Positions 35,665 to 44,939 of a stretch of DNA of 55,422 nt are shown in pieces (the stretch's first letter is position 1; each line of letters opens with the position of its first letter). Made by a program: the position numbers and the translations under genes. The stretch lies in the NCBI GenBank assembly GCA_964493995.1, contig CAZBQD010000010.1:1-55422 (forward strand). The letters are read 5' to 3'. Below the pieces are notes generated by a model. It was given only the letters and a program-made list of their open reading frames with translations. It was not told the origin of the DNA and did no database searches. This stretch comes from GCA-002282575 sp964493995 (lineage in GTDB: Bacteria > Pseudomonadota > Gammaproteobacteria > Thiomicrospirales > Thiomicrospiraceae).

Positions 35665-36333
35665 TTATTCGGCTCCCAAACGTTCGGTAGGACGAATAAC
35701 CCTTGGTGTATTCACCCGATTTTCAATCGAAACTGGCTCATAAATCACCCGGTTTTGTGCCGGATCATAGCGCATTTCCACGTGCCCTTCCAAGGGGAAG
35801 TCTTTACGTAATGGGTGTCCGACAAAACCATAGTCCGTTAATAGACGACGCAAATCAGGGTGACCTTTAAATGCTATGCCATAAAGATCAAAGGCTTCGC
35901 GCTCGAACCAGTTAACAGCTGTCCACACATCACAAACACTATCCACCATGGGAAACTGTGCATCTTCACAAAACACTTTCACACGCAAACGCTGATTGAA
36001 CTCGATAGATAATAAGTGTGTTACCACCGCAAAACGATTTGCAGTCACCGACTCACTCGAGGTCGCTTGACTTTCGAAGTCAAAAACACCACGGCTAAAG
36101 CCGGCATTAACTGCGGTATCCGTCGCCCAATTGACTTGACCATAGGCAGAATAATCAACACCACACAAGTCAATTAACTGTTCAAAACCCAGCTGATCTC
36201 TTAAATAAAGTGCCATAGCATGCCAATCAGTTGATGGCACTTCAATCGTCAATTCTTCAACTGCTGAAACACCACCAGTCACAGCTGGCCATGCTTGCTG
36301 AATCTGGGCTAATAATTCTGTCAATGAACGCAT
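35665..36333 (-). CDS. nuoC: NADH-quinone oxidoreductase subunit C
   Basis: 222 aa. The 30-kDa subunit signature ERAFDLYGI-like segment appears as FEREAFDLYGIAFKGHPDLR, followed by LLTDYGFVGHPLRKDFPLEG. It is structural, linking NuoD to the electron input arm. It lies 21 bp after nuoB. Confidence 0.96.
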   Translation of the reverse strand: MRSLTELLAQIQQAWPAVTGGVSAVEELTIEVPSTDWHAMALYLRDQLGFEQLIDLCGVDYSAYGQVNWATDTAVNAGFSRGVFDFESQATSSESVTANRFAVVTHLLSIEFNQRLRVKVFCEDAQFPMVDSVCDVWTAVNWFEREAFDLYGIAFKGHPDLRRLLTDYGFVGHPLRKDFPLEGHVEMRYDPAQNRVIYEPVSIENRVNTPRVIRPTERLGAE

Positions 36334-36354
36334 ACTTTATTTCCTAGCCTTCAC

Positions 36355-36831
36355 TTAACGTGCAATCGTATTCGTACGTTTAATTTTGTTTTGCAACTGA
36401 ATGATGCCATAAAGCAAGGCTTCAGCTGTGGGCGGACATCCTGGCACATAAACATCGACCGGCACAATACGATCACACCCACGCACCACCGCATAGGAGT
36501 AATGATAGTAACCACCCCCATTGGCACAAGAGCCCATGGAAATGACCCAGCGCGGCTCGGCCATTTGGTCGTAGACTTTACGCAATGCCGGCGCCATTTT
36601 GTTAACCAAGGTACCCGCCACAATCATCACGTCGGATTGACGCGGACTGGGACGAAAAATAATACCAAAACGGTCTAAATCATAACGTGACGCACCCGCG
36701 TGCATCATTTCGACCGCACAACAAGCCAATCCAAAGGTCATTGGCCACAATGACCCAGTGCGAGCCCAGTTAATTAACTTATCGGCCGATGTGGTGATGA
36801 AACCTTCTTTCAGAACGCCTTCTATTCCCAT
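36355..36831 (-). CDS. nuoB: NADH-quinone oxidoreductase subunit B (N2 cluster)
   Basis: 158 aa. GLACCAVEMMHAG, GSCANGGGYYHYSY and VPGCPPTAEALLYG supply the four cysteines of cluster N2, the last electron carrier before quinone. The frame is open seven codons further up, but ATG 36829-36831 has AAGGAG 7 nt upstream and gives the usual start MGIEGVLKEGF. It overlaps the end of nuoA by 10 bp. Confidence 0.97.
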   Translation of the reverse strand: MGIEGVLKEGFITTSADKLINWARTGSLWPMTFGLACCAVEMMHAGASRYDLDRFGIIFRPSPRQSDVMIVAGTLVNKMAPALRKVYDQMAEPRWVISMGSCANGGGYYHYSYAVVRGCDRIVPVDVYVPGCPPTAEALLYGIIQLQNKIKRTNTIAR

Positions 36832-37178
36832 TCCAAGGCTCCTTTTTTCCATTCGTAAATGAAACCAACGACGAGGATAGCTAGAAAAATAGCCATCGCG
36901 ATGAACCCTTCCAAGCCAATTGTGTCAAGCACAACTGCCCAAGGGAATAAAAATGCAATTTCTAAATCAAAAATAATAAACAGGATTGCAACCAGATAAA
37001 AGCGCACGTCAAATTTCATACGCGCATCTTCGAATGCTTCGAAGCCACATTCATAGGGTGACAGTTTTTCGCTATCTGGACGATTGGGTGCTAGCAGCCA
37101 ACCTGCAGCAATAGGACCGATACCGAAACCGATACCGAGCAGAATAAAAACCAGAATAGGCAGGTAATTTTCTAGCAT
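36822..37178 (-). CDS. nuoA: NADH-quinone oxidoreductase subunit A
   Basis: 118 aa with three membrane helices. RPDSEKLSPYECGFEAFEDAR carries the conserved Cys of the flexible loop near the quinone site, and FDVRFYLVAILFIIFDLE follows. It is the first gene of the 14-gene nuo operon. GGAGG precedes the ATG by 7 nt. Confidence 0.97.
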   Translation of the reverse strand: MLENYLPILVFILLGIGFGIGPIAAGWLLAPNRPDSEKLSPYECGFEAFEDARMKFDVRFYLVAILFIIFDLEIAFLFPWAVVLDTIGLEGFIAMAIFLAILVVGFIYEWKKGALEWE

Positions 37179-37193
37179 TCTTATGCCTCCGTA

Positions 37194-37222
37194 ATAACAC
37201 CGAATATTGTGCGCTTATTCAA
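37194..37222 (-). promoter_or_regulatory. Possible promoter for the nuo operon
   Basis: Between tRNA-Leu and nuoA the minus strand reads TTGAAT (37222-37217), 17 bp, then TGTTAT (37199-37194), each matching 4 of 6 consensus bases. Transcription could also simply read through from secG and the tRNA. Confidence 0.35.
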
Positions 37223-37230
37223 ACAAATTA

Positions 37231-37315
37231 TGGTACCGACGACTGGACTCGAACCAGCACAGCTTGCGCCACTACCACCTCAAGGTAGCGTGTCTACCAA
37301 TTCCACCACGTCGGC
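37231..37315 (-). tRNA. tRNA-Leu (anticodon GAG)
   Basis: 85-nt minus-strand cloverleaf with a long variable arm. The acceptor stem starts GCCGACG and ends CGTCGGT, the D arm contains GGAATTGGTAGACAC, the anticodon stem is CTACC/GGTAG with loop TTGAGGT (anticodon GAG), and the T arm contains GGTTCGAGTCC. CCA is encoded (37231-37233). The secG-tRNA-Leu-nuoA order is common in beta/gammaproteobacteria. Confidence 0.96.
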
Positions 37316-37333
37316 AAAAAAGCGTTTTTTTCG

Positions 37334-37675
37334 TTATTTCCCAGGTTGAACCGGAACATCCGCGGGTTGCGTTGCACCATTCTTCGCTGGGCTGTCTGTT
37401 ATCACGGCGCGATCAGGAGTGCTTATCACGCTGTTGCCTTCAGACTGCTTTGTAGACAAATAAGCCAGTGTTAGGCTTGTCACAAAGAAGAGAGTCACTA
37501 TTATAGCAGTTAATCGTGACAAAAATGAAGCAGAACCTCGCGAACCGAATACACTTTGCGACGATCCGCCACCAAAACTGGCACCCGCGTCTGCTCCTTT
37601 TCCTTGTTGAATCAACACCAAACCGATGAGCAACAACGAAAGAATGACATGGATAACCAAAACCACTTGCATCAT
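37334..37675 (-). CDS. secG: Preprotein translocase subunit SecG
   Basis: 113 aa with two membrane helices (about 4-24 and 55-75). LIGLVLIQQGKGADAGASFGGG and SVFGSRGSASFLSR are the SecG signature. It aids SecYE in protein export. It lies 9 bp after tpiA and is followed by tRNA-Leu. Confidence 0.96.
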   Translation of the reverse strand: MMQVVLVIHVILSLLLIGLVLIQQGKGADAGASFGGGSSQSVFGSRGSASFLSRLTAIIVTLFFVTSLTLAYLSTKQSEGNSVISTPDRAVITDSPAKNGATQPADVPVQPGK

Positions 37676-37684
37676 ATTTTTTCC

Positions 37685-38446
37685 TTAGAGCGACACAGCG
37701 GCCGCATAAATTTTGGCAAAATCATCACTATTCAGGGACGCACCACCAATCAATCCTCCATCCACATCTGGCTGAGAAAAAATGGACGCCGCGTTATCGG
37801 GCTTCACACTGCCACCATAGAGAATGGTCATCGCGTTTGCCATATTCACATCCAATTTCGCCAAATGCTGACGAATGAAAGCGTGAATTTCTTGTGCTTG
37901 CTCAGGTGTCGCTGTTTTACCGGTACCAATTGCCCATACAGGTTCGTAGGCGATAATGGCATTTGACCAACCCGCAGCACCGATGACGTTACTGACCGCA
38001 TCCAACTGAGCTGCAATAATGGCTTCCGCTTGACCTGCTTCGCGTTCCGTCAGGGTTTCACCGACACAAACAAGGGGGGTCAGCCCAGTCGCTAAAGCGA
38101 CTTTCGTTTTTTCTGCCACCACAGCGTCAGTTTCACCATAGAGCGCACGGCGTTCTGAGTGTCCCAGAATGACATATTGGCAACCGACGTCGGCCAACAT
38201 GGTCGCCGATACCTCACCAGTATAAGCACCTGTGGTCTGAATCTGGGCGCAATTTTGTGCACCAACCCTAATTGAACTCTTGGCTGCCGCATGAATTGCT
38301 TGTGTTAAATACAGCATAGGCGGACATACCAGCAGTGTTACTGCCTCATTAACAGTCACATTTGCTGTTAATGTTTGAATCATATCGCGTGTAAACGCTA
38401 CCGAGCCGTGCATTTTCCAATTGCCGGCTACCATCATTTGACGCAT
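37685..38446 (-). CDS. tpiA: Triosephosphate isomerase
   Basis: 253 aa. GNWKMHG (catalytic Lys11), ILGHSERRALYGE (catalytic His) and AYEPVWAIGTGKTATPEQA (catalytic Glu and the mobile loop) are all intact. It interconverts dihydroxyacetone phosphate and glyceraldehyde 3-phosphate. The frame is open 18 codons further, but the ATG at 38444-38446 has GGGAG 8 nt before it and gives MRQMMVAGNWKM. Confidence 0.98.
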   Translation of the reverse strand: MRQMMVAGNWKMHGSVAFTRDMIQTLTANVTVNEAVTLLVCPPMLYLTQAIHAAAKSSIRVGAQNCAQIQTTGAYTGEVSATMLADVGCQYVILGHSERRALYGETDAVVAEKTKVALATGLTPLVCVGETLTEREAGQAEAIIAAQLDAVSNVIGAAGWSNAIIAYEPVWAIGTGKTATPEQAQEIHAFIRQHLAKLDVNMANAMTILYGGSVKPDNAASIFSQPDVDGGLIGGASLNSDDFAKIYAAAVSL

Positions 38447-38574
38447 AGTCGTCTCCCTATAAAACCTGACAAGTGTACAAGCGAAAGGCTCGAATTGCAA
38501 GTAAAAGGCGCCAAGCCATCTGTGTTAGCGCCACTTTTTTTAAGTTAAAAATAAATAACTTAGCACCGAATAGC

Positions 38575-39915
38575 TTAGGCGTAAACTTCTTTGACGACGT
38601 CTTCCATGCGCGTCACGATTTGACGAACCATCACCGCATCCTTACCTTCCACCATAATGCGAATGAGTGGCTCAGTACCTGACAAACGAATCAATACCCG
38701 CCCTTGATCTCCCAGTTGCGCTTCCGCATCGCTAATGGCTTCAGACACACGCGCATCGTCAATCGATTTTAACTTGCGCGCCAATTTCACATTAACCAAT
38801 TCTTGTGGATAGCGCGTAAAGCCTTGTTTCAAGGCATTCAAACCCACTTTACGCGTTACCATCACACTCAACACTTGAAGTGCGGCAATAATGCCGTCAC
38901 CGGTTTGAATCTTGTCTAGGCATAGAATGTGTCCGGAAGGCTCAGCGCCATATTTCAGCCCCTCAGCCACCAGTTTTTCCATGACATGACGGTCACCAAC
39001 GGGTGTGCGATGAAAAGCAATGCCTTTGTCGCGACAATAGTTTTCTAGCCCCATATTGCTCATGACGGTACCGACAATTCCCGTCACTGGCTCGTCTTGC
39101 CCACTCATAATCATGAATAAAATATCATCGCCGTCGAGAATAGCCCCCGTATGATCGACCAACATCAACCGATCACCATCTCCGTCTAAGGCGACACCCA
39201 AATCCGCTTTTTCGCGCAACACCGAACGTTGCAAGGCTGCAGGATCGGTCGCTCCGAATCCATCGTTGATGTTTAAGCCATTGGGCGCGTTACCAATGGT
39301 GATGACCTCAGCGCCCAACTCGGCAAAAACATGCGGTGCGACATGGTAGGTTGCCCCATTGGCACAATCAACGACGATTTTAAGACCATTCAAGCGATGA
39401 CCGTGTGCCATGGTGCTCTTACAAAACTCAATGTAACGGCCCGCCACGTCATTAATGCGCGACACTCGACCTAATAGACTCGATGGCACACACACCATGG
39501 GTTCATCCATCATCGCTTCAATCGCATGTTCAAGCTCATCGGATAGCTTACGACCACTGCCATCAAAGAACTTGATGCCATTGTCATAATAAGGATTGTG
39601 GGATGCGCTAATGACCACGCCCGCGACCGCACCGAATGTGGTGGCAATGTAGGCAATCGCGGGGGTTGGCATGGGGCCGAGCAATTTAACAGAAACACCA
39701 GCAGCGGCAAAACCCGCTTCTAAGGCAGATTCAAACATATAGCCGGAAATGCGGGTATCTTTACCAATAATAACCGGGGCATTACTGACTTGCTTGAGCA
39801 CCATGCCGGCCGCCCAACCTAGCTTGAGTGCCATATCGGGCGTCATGCCTTCCGAGCCAACGCGTCCGCGAATACCATCCGTACCAAAGAAACGTTTTTT
39901 TGCTTTTGCTGACAT
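38575..39915 (-). CDS. glmM: Phosphoglucosamine mutase
   Basis: 446 aa. KRFFGTDGIRGRVG, the phosphoserine loop VVISASHNPYYDNG (Ser105), the metal loop DGDGDRLMLVD and RLSGTEPLIRIMVEG identify GlmM. It makes glucosamine 1-phosphate for peptidoglycan and LPS. ATG 39913-39915 is preceded by AGAAGGA. The longer frame overlapping folP is not needed. It follows folP as in most proteobacteria. Confidence 0.97.
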   Translation of the reverse strand: MSAKAKKRFFGTDGIRGRVGSEGMTPDMALKLGWAAGMVLKQVSNAPVIIGKDTRISGYMFESALEAGFAAAGVSVKLLGPMPTPAIAYIATTFGAVAGVVISASHNPYYDNGIKFFDGSGRKLSDELEHAIEAMMDEPMVCVPSSLLGRVSRINDVAGRYIEFCKSTMAHGHRLNGLKIVVDCANGATYHVAPHVFAELGAEVITIGNAPNGLNINDGFGATDPAALQRSVLREKADLGVALDGDGDRLMLVDHTGAILDGDDILFMIMSGQDEPVTGIVGTVMSNMGLENYCRDKGIAFHRTPVGDRHVMEKLVAEGLKYGAEPSGHILCLDKIQTGDGIIAALQVLSVMVTRKVGLNALKQGFTRYPQELVNVKLARKLKSIDDARVSEAISDAEAQLGDQGRVLIRLSGTEPLIRIMVEGKDAVMVRQIVTRMEDVVKEVYA

Positions 39916-39931
39916 GCTTTTTTCCTTCTGA

Positions 39932-40756
39932 TCAACAATAAATGAATGAATGGGGTGACAGCGCACGCGTTACTGTTAGCGCATCGACTGTGGCACGAAC
40001 ATCATGCACACGCACCACTTTCGCACCGAGACGCACCGCTTCAACGGCGGCAGCAACACTACCGGCTTGTCTCTGTTGCGGCTGTGCTTGACCGGTTAAC
40101 TGACCAATCATGGTTTTGCGCGATACACCAATGAGTACCGGATAGCCCAAGGCGACCAACTGTGGAATCGCTTTGAATAAAGCGATGTTTTGCTCCAAGG
40201 TTTTACCAAAACCAAAACCGGGATCGAGCAGAATCCGTGACGGCTCTATCTTCAGTTGCGTGACGCGTTGCTGTAAAAATGCCATCACTTCATCGACAAC
40301 CGACTGATAGCTGGGATGCTGTTGCATGGTTTCAGGACTACCCTGCATGTGCATGAGACACACAGGCACGTCTGAGAACTGCTGCGCTACCTCGGACGCA
40401 CCCGAGAGTTGCAAGGCACGCACATCATTAATCATGCTCGCTCCCGCTTCTAAGCAGGCACGCATAACGCTCGGCTGACTGGTGTCGATAGAAATGGGGA
40501 TCGTTGTTTGCTGACGCAATGCGGTTACAACAGGTAATAATCGCGCCAACTCTTGTTCGACGGATACGGGTTGAGCACCGGAACGTGTCGATTCTGCACC
40601 CAGATCGAGCATGTCTGCGCCCTGCTCAATTAAACTCAACGCATGATCGATGGCTGCTTGAGTCTGTAAAAATTGGCCCCCATCCGAAAATGAATCGGGG
40701 GTGATATTCACCACCCCCATCACCCAGTAGGGTTTTGTTGCAAAATCAATCAGCAT
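39932..40756 (-). CDS. folP: Dihydropteroate synthase
   Basis: 274 aa. GVVNITPDSFSDGGQF, then DLGAESTRSGAQPVS, ISIDTSQPSV, MINDVRAL and LDPGFGFGKTLEQN are the family blocks. It joins pterin pyrophosphate and p-aminobenzoate in folate synthesis and is the sulfonamide target. It starts 9 bp after ftsH. Confidence 0.97.
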   Translation of the reverse strand: MLIDFATKPYWVMGVVNITPDSFSDGGQFLQTQAAIDHALSLIEQGADMLDLGAESTRSGAQPVSVEQELARLLPVVTALRQQTTIPISIDTSQPSVMRACLEAGASMINDVRALQLSGASEVAQQFSDVPVCLMHMQGSPETMQQHPSYQSVVDEVMAFLQQRVTQLKIEPSRILLDPGFGFGKTLEQNIALFKAIPQLVALGYPVLIGVSRKTMIGQLTGQAQPQQRQAGSVAAAVEAVRLGAKVVRVHDVRATVDALTVTRALSPHSFIYC

Positions 40757-40765
40757 AATTGCCTA

Positions 40766-42748
40766 TTAATTCCACTTAGGCACCGAACCCGACTCTGGCA
40801 AGCTAGCGCTTGTGCTTGAATCATCCATGGGTTGCACCACGGCATCATCAACGACCACCTCACCCGTTGCCGGAGGTTGTGCATCCAGCGGTTGGTCAAC
40901 ATCGTCATTCCAATCCTTGGGCGCATCGGGGAAGCGACCTTCTTCCATAATTTGACGAACCTGCTCATCATCGATGGTTTCATACTTCATTAAGGCTTCG
41001 CCCATAATGTGTAGCTTATCGAAGTTGTCTCGCAGAATTTGTTCAGCGCGCTTATAGTTACGGTCGATTAAGGCGTGAATTTCATCGTCAATTAACTTAC
41101 CGGTTTCCGGTGACAAGGCTTTAGTACGAGACATGCCCCCACCTAGGAAGGGATTACTGTTGTCTTCTTCTTCGTAAAGCTGAGGACCTAGCTTATCCGA
41201 CATACCCCACTTCATGACCATGTTACGCGCTAAAGAAGTCGCACGCTCAATGTCATTACTCGCTCCCGTGGTCACCGCATCAGCACCAAAAATCATTTCT
41301 TCGGCAATACGTCCACCATACAGGCTGGATAATTGGCTTTCTAAACGACGTTTAGAGTAGCTGTAACGATCTTCTTCGGGCAAATACATAGTGACGCCCA
41401 GAGCGCGACCACGCGGGATGATGCTCACTTTGTAAACCGGATCATGCTCTGGCACAATCCATCCAATAATCGCGTGACCTGCCTCATGGTAAGCAGTGAG
41501 CTTCTTCTCTTCGTCTTTCATAACCATGGACTTACGCTCAACACCCATAATGATTTTGTCTTTTGCTTTTTCAAAATCTTCATGCGTGACTTTTTCTTTA
41601 CCAATACGAGCCGCAAATAAGGCCGCTTCGTTAACCAGATTAGCCAAGTCTGCACCAGAGAAACCGGGCGTACCGCGAGCAATCGCTCCTGGCTTAACGC
41701 CCTCAGCTAATGGTACTTTGCGCATGTGAACTTTAAGAATCTGCTCGCGACCACGTACATCGGGCAAGCCTACTGTCACTTGACGGTCAAAACGACCAGG
41801 ACGCAATAATGCTGGATCGAGCACATCGGGACGGTTAGTGGCGGCAATAACGATAATGCCTTCATTACCTTCAAAACCGTCCATTTCGACCAGCATTTGG
41901 TTCAGTGTTTGTTCGCGCTCGTCGTTACCGCCACCCATACCGGCACCGCGTGAACGACCGACGGCATCAATCTCATCGATAAAGATAATACAAGGGGCAT
42001 GGGCTTTGGCCTGTTCAAACATATCACGCACACGAGAAGCGCCCACACCAACAAACATTTCGACAAAATCTGAACCCGAAATGGTAAAGAACGGCACTTT
42101 CGCTTCACCGGCGATGGCTTTCGCTAACAGAGTTTTACCCGTACCAGGTGGCCCCACCATCAAAATACCACGCGGAATACTGCCGCCGAGTTTGCGATAC
42201 TTTTCCGGATCGCGCAGGAAATCAACCACTTCGTGTACTTCTTCCTTCGCTTCATCCGCGCCGGCTACATCTTCAAAAGTGACCTTAACTTGATCTTCCG
42301 ACTGCATGCGCGCCTTACTCTTACCAAATGAGAAAGGGCTGTTTTTGCCACCCAGCCCACCGGCCGAGCGCATAAAGAAAATCCACACGGCGATGAGTAA
42401 CAGCATCGGGAACCAAGAAATGAACATCTGCATCAGCAAACCTTGCTTCTCGGGAGGCGGAGCGGTAATCACCACATTATGATTGAGCAAATCACCTACC
42501 AAGCCAGGATCGCCTGGATTGAAGGTCATGAAATGCTCACCACTGGTATAGAAACCATGAATGGTACGACCGTCCAAATCGACACGACTGACACGATCCG
42601 CTTTCACTTCTTGAATAAACTGGGTGTAATCGATACGGTGCGGATTGCCCACACGCGATGTTTCTTCACCTTGAAATTGATTGAACAGCGTCAGCGTCAC
42701 TGCCGCCATAATCATCCACACCAGCAGGTTTTTCATAAAATCACTCAT
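40766..42748 (-). CDS. ftsH: ATP-dependent zinc metalloprotease FtsH
   Basis: 660 aa. Two membrane helices (about 5-25 and 108-126) flank a periplasmic domain. The AAA domain has Walker A GPPGTGKT, Walker B IIFIDEIDAVGRS and the second region of homology (ATNRPDVLDPALLRPGRFD). The zinc site HEAGH lies at about 425. It degrades membrane and regulatory proteins. Upstream rlmE is separated by 18 bp, as in the E. coli rlmE-ftsH pair. Confidence 0.98.
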   Translation of the reverse strand: MSDFMKNLLVWMIMAAVTLTLFNQFQGEETSRVGNPHRIDYTQFIQEVKADRVSRVDLDGRTIHGFYTSGEHFMTFNPGDPGLVGDLLNHNVVITAPPPEKQGLLMQMFISWFPMLLLIAVWIFFMRSAGGLGGKNSPFSFGKSKARMQSEDQVKVTFEDVAGADEAKEEVHEVVDFLRDPEKYRKLGGSIPRGILMVGPPGTGKTLLAKAIAGEAKVPFFTISGSDFVEMFVGVGASRVRDMFEQAKAHAPCIIFIDEIDAVGRSRGAGMGGGNDEREQTLNQMLVEMDGFEGNEGIIVIAATNRPDVLDPALLRPGRFDRQVTVGLPDVRGREQILKVHMRKVPLAEGVKPGAIARGTPGFSGADLANLVNEAALFAARIGKEKVTHEDFEKAKDKIIMGVERKSMVMKDEEKKLTAYHEAGHAIIGWIVPEHDPVYKVSIIPRGRALGVTMYLPEEDRYSYSKRRLESQLSSLYGGRIAEEMIFGADAVTTGASNDIERATSLARNMVMKWGMSDKLGPQLYEEEDNSNPFLGGGMSRTKALSPETGKLIDDEIHALIDRNYKRAEQILRDNFDKLHIMGEALMKYETIDDEQVRQIMEEGRFPDAPKDWNDDVDQPLDAQPPATGEVVVDDAVVQPMDDSSTSASLPESGSVPKWN

Positions 42749-42766
42749 CCATGCTTCCTAACGTAA

Positions 42767-43396
42767 TCAGGATTGTTTGCCACGATAACCACGAGCCAAG
42801 ACGTAAACTTCAACGCTACGATCTCGTGATGCTTTAGGTTTTTTTAATTGTACCTTAGTAAAGACACTTCTGACATCTTTTAAGAAGGCATCGAAACCAG
42901 AACCCTGAAATACTTTTATAAGTAAATCGCCGCCCGGTTTCAAGACTAAGCCAGCAAACTCCAATGCCAGCTCTGATAAATAAATGGATCGGGGTACATC
43001 CACAGCCGGAATACCTGAGGTATTGGGCGCCATATCCGAAAGAATAATATCAACCGGGCGTTGATCTAGGGTGGCTAATAATTGTTGTAACACGTCTTCT
43101 TCACGAAAATCGCCTTGCAAAAAAATACATCCCTCTAAATCGACAATGGGCAGTAAGTCTAAGCCAACCACTAATCCCTGCTCACCTACCTTTTTAGCCG
43201 CCCACTGACTCCACCCCCCCGGCGCTGCGCCTAAGTCGGCAACGACCATACCGGGCTTCAATAGCCGTTCTTTCTCATCCAATTCTTTGAGCTTATAAGT
43301 GGCGCGCGAACGATAACCCTCTTTTTGCGCTTGTAGCCAATAAGGGTCTGAGAAATGCTCTTTTAACCAGCTTTGTGAAGATTTTGTTCGTGCCAT
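42767..43396 (-). CDS. rlmE: 23S rRNA uridine(2552) 2'-O-methyltransferase RlmE
   Basis: 209 aa FtsJ-like AdoMet enzyme. SRATYKLKELDEKERLLKPGM holds the catalytic Lys. VVADLGAAPGGWSQWAAKKV is the AdoMet site, and IILSDMAPNTSG carries the catalytic Asp. It methylates U2552 in a late step of 50S assembly. It diverges from yhbY, another 50S assembly gene. Confidence 0.97.
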   Translation of the reverse strand: MARTKSSQSWLKEHFSDPYWLQAQKEGYRSRATYKLKELDEKERLLKPGMVVADLGAAPGGWSQWAAKKVGEQGLVVGLDLLPIVDLEGCIFLQGDFREEDVLQQLLATLDQRPVDIILSDMAPNTSGIPAVDVPRSIYLSELALEFAGLVLKPGGDLLIKVFQGSGFDAFLKDVRSVFTKVQLKKPKASRDRSVEVYVLARGYRGKQS

Positions 43397-43410
43397 GCTG
43401 TCCAGTCTTG

Positions 43411-43440
43411 TACAATAGGTGTGTATTTAATGAGATTATA
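43411..43440. promoter_or_regulatory. Divergent promoter region of rlmE and yhbY
   Basis: The 58-bp gap holds a perfect -10 TATAAT on the minus strand (43440-43435), 38 bp before rlmE, and TACAAT on the plus strand (43411-43416), before yhbY. No clear -35 was found for either. Confidence 0.35.
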
Positions 43441-43454
43441 AGGATTTAGCGGAC

Positions 43455-43754
43455 ATGTTGACCACCGCCCAACAAAAATTTCTGCGTTCACTCGCTCACC
43501 ATCTCAGCCCAGTTGTTTGGGTTGGCGCATCAGGCGTGACGGAAGCGTTACTCAATGAATTATCGCTAACGCTCGATACTCATGAGCTGATTAAAGTTAA
43601 ATTACTGAACGATGATCGCGAACAACGTCAAGTCATGATTGAACAGCTACTCGCTGCCAGTGGCGCAGAAAAAGTACAAAGTATTGGTAAAGTCGTTGTA
43701 CTCTATCGCGCCAATGCAAAGCAACCTAAAATTTCCTTGCCGCGTTCACGTTAA
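43455..43754 (+). CDS. yhbY: YhbY-family CRM-domain RNA-binding protein
   Basis: 99 aa, essentially one CRM domain: LRSLAHHLSPVVWVGASGVTEALLNEL, then HELIKVKLLNDDREQ and the GKVVVLYRAN strand. YhbY binds pre-50S particles. It is divergent from rlmE-ftsH as in E. coli. Its 3' end overlaps the 3' end of metZ on the other strand by 9 bp. Confidence 0.95.
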   Translation: MLTTAQQKFLRSLAHHLSPVVWVGASGVTEALLNELSLTLDTHELIKVKLLNDDREQRQVMIEQLLAASGAEKVQSIGKVVVLYRANAKQPKISLPRSR

Positions 43755-44939
43755 CACCAAAGCATCCAAACCGCGCGCTAAATCGGCGCGCAAGTCTTCG
43801 AAGGACTCTAACCCCACTGATAAGCGAATCAAGTTTTCGGTGATGCCAGCCGCCAAGCGATCCGCTTCGGCAACGCGTCCGTGTGTTGTTGTGGCTGGAT
43901 GCGTGATAATGCTTTTCACATCACCCAAATTAGCAGAACGAGAGAAAATCTGCACCGCATCAATCACCTTCCAGGCTTCCGCTCTGGCACCCTTCACGCG
44001 AAAAGATAAGACAGCACCACCCGCTTGCTGTTGCTCTGCAATCAGCTTGGCCTGAGGATGTTGCGCCAATCCTGGATAAAAGACCGACTCGACCGCGGGA
44101 TGTTCAACCAACCACTGAGCAATGGATAAAGCTTGCTCGCTGTGGGCTTTCATACGAATCGCCAAGGTCTCCATGCCTTTTAAGAACAACCAAGCATTAA
44201 AAGGACTCATACTGGGGCCGGCCGTGCGCACAAATCCATAAATGGGTTCAAGTAGCTGATGATTACCAACAATCGCTCCACCCAATGCACGCCCCTGACC
44301 ATCAATAAACTTGGTGGCTGAGTGAATGACAATATCTGCGCCTAAGGCTAAGGGCTTCTGCAAAATCGGCGTCAACAGGCAATTATCGACCGACAACCAA
44401 GCGCCAGCCGCTTTAGCAATGTGACTTAACGCACGAATATCACCGATTTCCATCAATGGGTTAGAAGGAGTTTCTAAGAAAAATAATTTGGTATTGGGCT
44501 GAACCGCGTCTTGCCAGGCTTGTGTATCGACCAAATCCACAAAGGTTGTTTGAATGCCAAAACGACTTAAGTGCTTATCGAATAAAATTTGCGTTGCACC
44601 AAACACGCTACGTGAACAAACCACATGATCGCCTGCATTCAGCAGGCCTAAGCACATGGTTAAAATAGCTGCCATGCCAGAACCAGTCGCTACTGCTCGC
44701 TCACCACCCTCTAGCGCGGCAATGCGACGTTCAAAAGCAGCGACCGTCGGATTGGTAAAGCGAGAATAAATATTACCCGGTACTTTGCCCGAAAAACGCT
44801 CCGCCGCTTGCTCCGCACTGTCATAGACAAAGCTGGAAGTTAAAAACATGGCTTCGCTGTGTTCACCTTGTTCAGTGCGCTGATAACCGTAGCGAATGGC
44901 GAGTGTGGCGTCATCCCAATCGCGATCATTAATCGACAT
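43746..44939 (-). CDS. metZ: O-succinylhomoserine sulfhydrylase
   Basis: 397 aa PLP enzyme of the Cys/Met metabolism family. SRFTNPTVAAFE, VDNCLLTPILQKPL and HSATKFIDGQGR with PLP Lys210 are visible. MetZ makes homocysteine from O-succinylhomoserine and sulfide in one step. The purF-metZ linkage is that of Pseudomonas and many betaproteobacteria and supports MetZ over MetB. It overlaps the end of purF by 11 bp. Confidence 0.93.
   Translation of the reverse strand: MSINDRDWDDATLAIRYGYQRTEQGEHSEAMFLTSSFVYDSAEQAAERFSGKVPGNIYSRFTNPTVAAFERRIAALEGGERAVATGSGMAAILTMCLGLLNAGDHVVCSRSVFGATQILFDKHLSRFGIQTTFVDLVDTQAWQDAVQPNTKLFFLETPSNPLMEIGDIRALSHIAKAAGAWLSVDNCLLTPILQKPLALGADIVIHSATKFIDGQGRALGGAIVGNHQLLEPIYGFVRTAGPSMSPFNAWLFLKGMETLAIRMKAHSEQALSIAQWLVEHPAVESVFYPGLAQHPQAKLIAEQQQAGGAVLSFRVKGARAEAWKVIDAVQIFSRSANLGDVKSIITHPATTTHGRVAEADRLAAGITENLIRLSVGLESFEDLRADLARGLDALVLT

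Noticed and set aside
38497..38545. Possible terminator between glmM and tpiA
   Set aside because: The stem GGCGC/GCGCC is only 5 bp with a 16-nt loop and short T runs on either strand; not strong enough to list.
41838..42293. 151-residue plus-strand frame opposite ftsH
   Set aside because: A shadow of the conserved AAA region; Ser/Pro-rich translation typical of the complementary strand.
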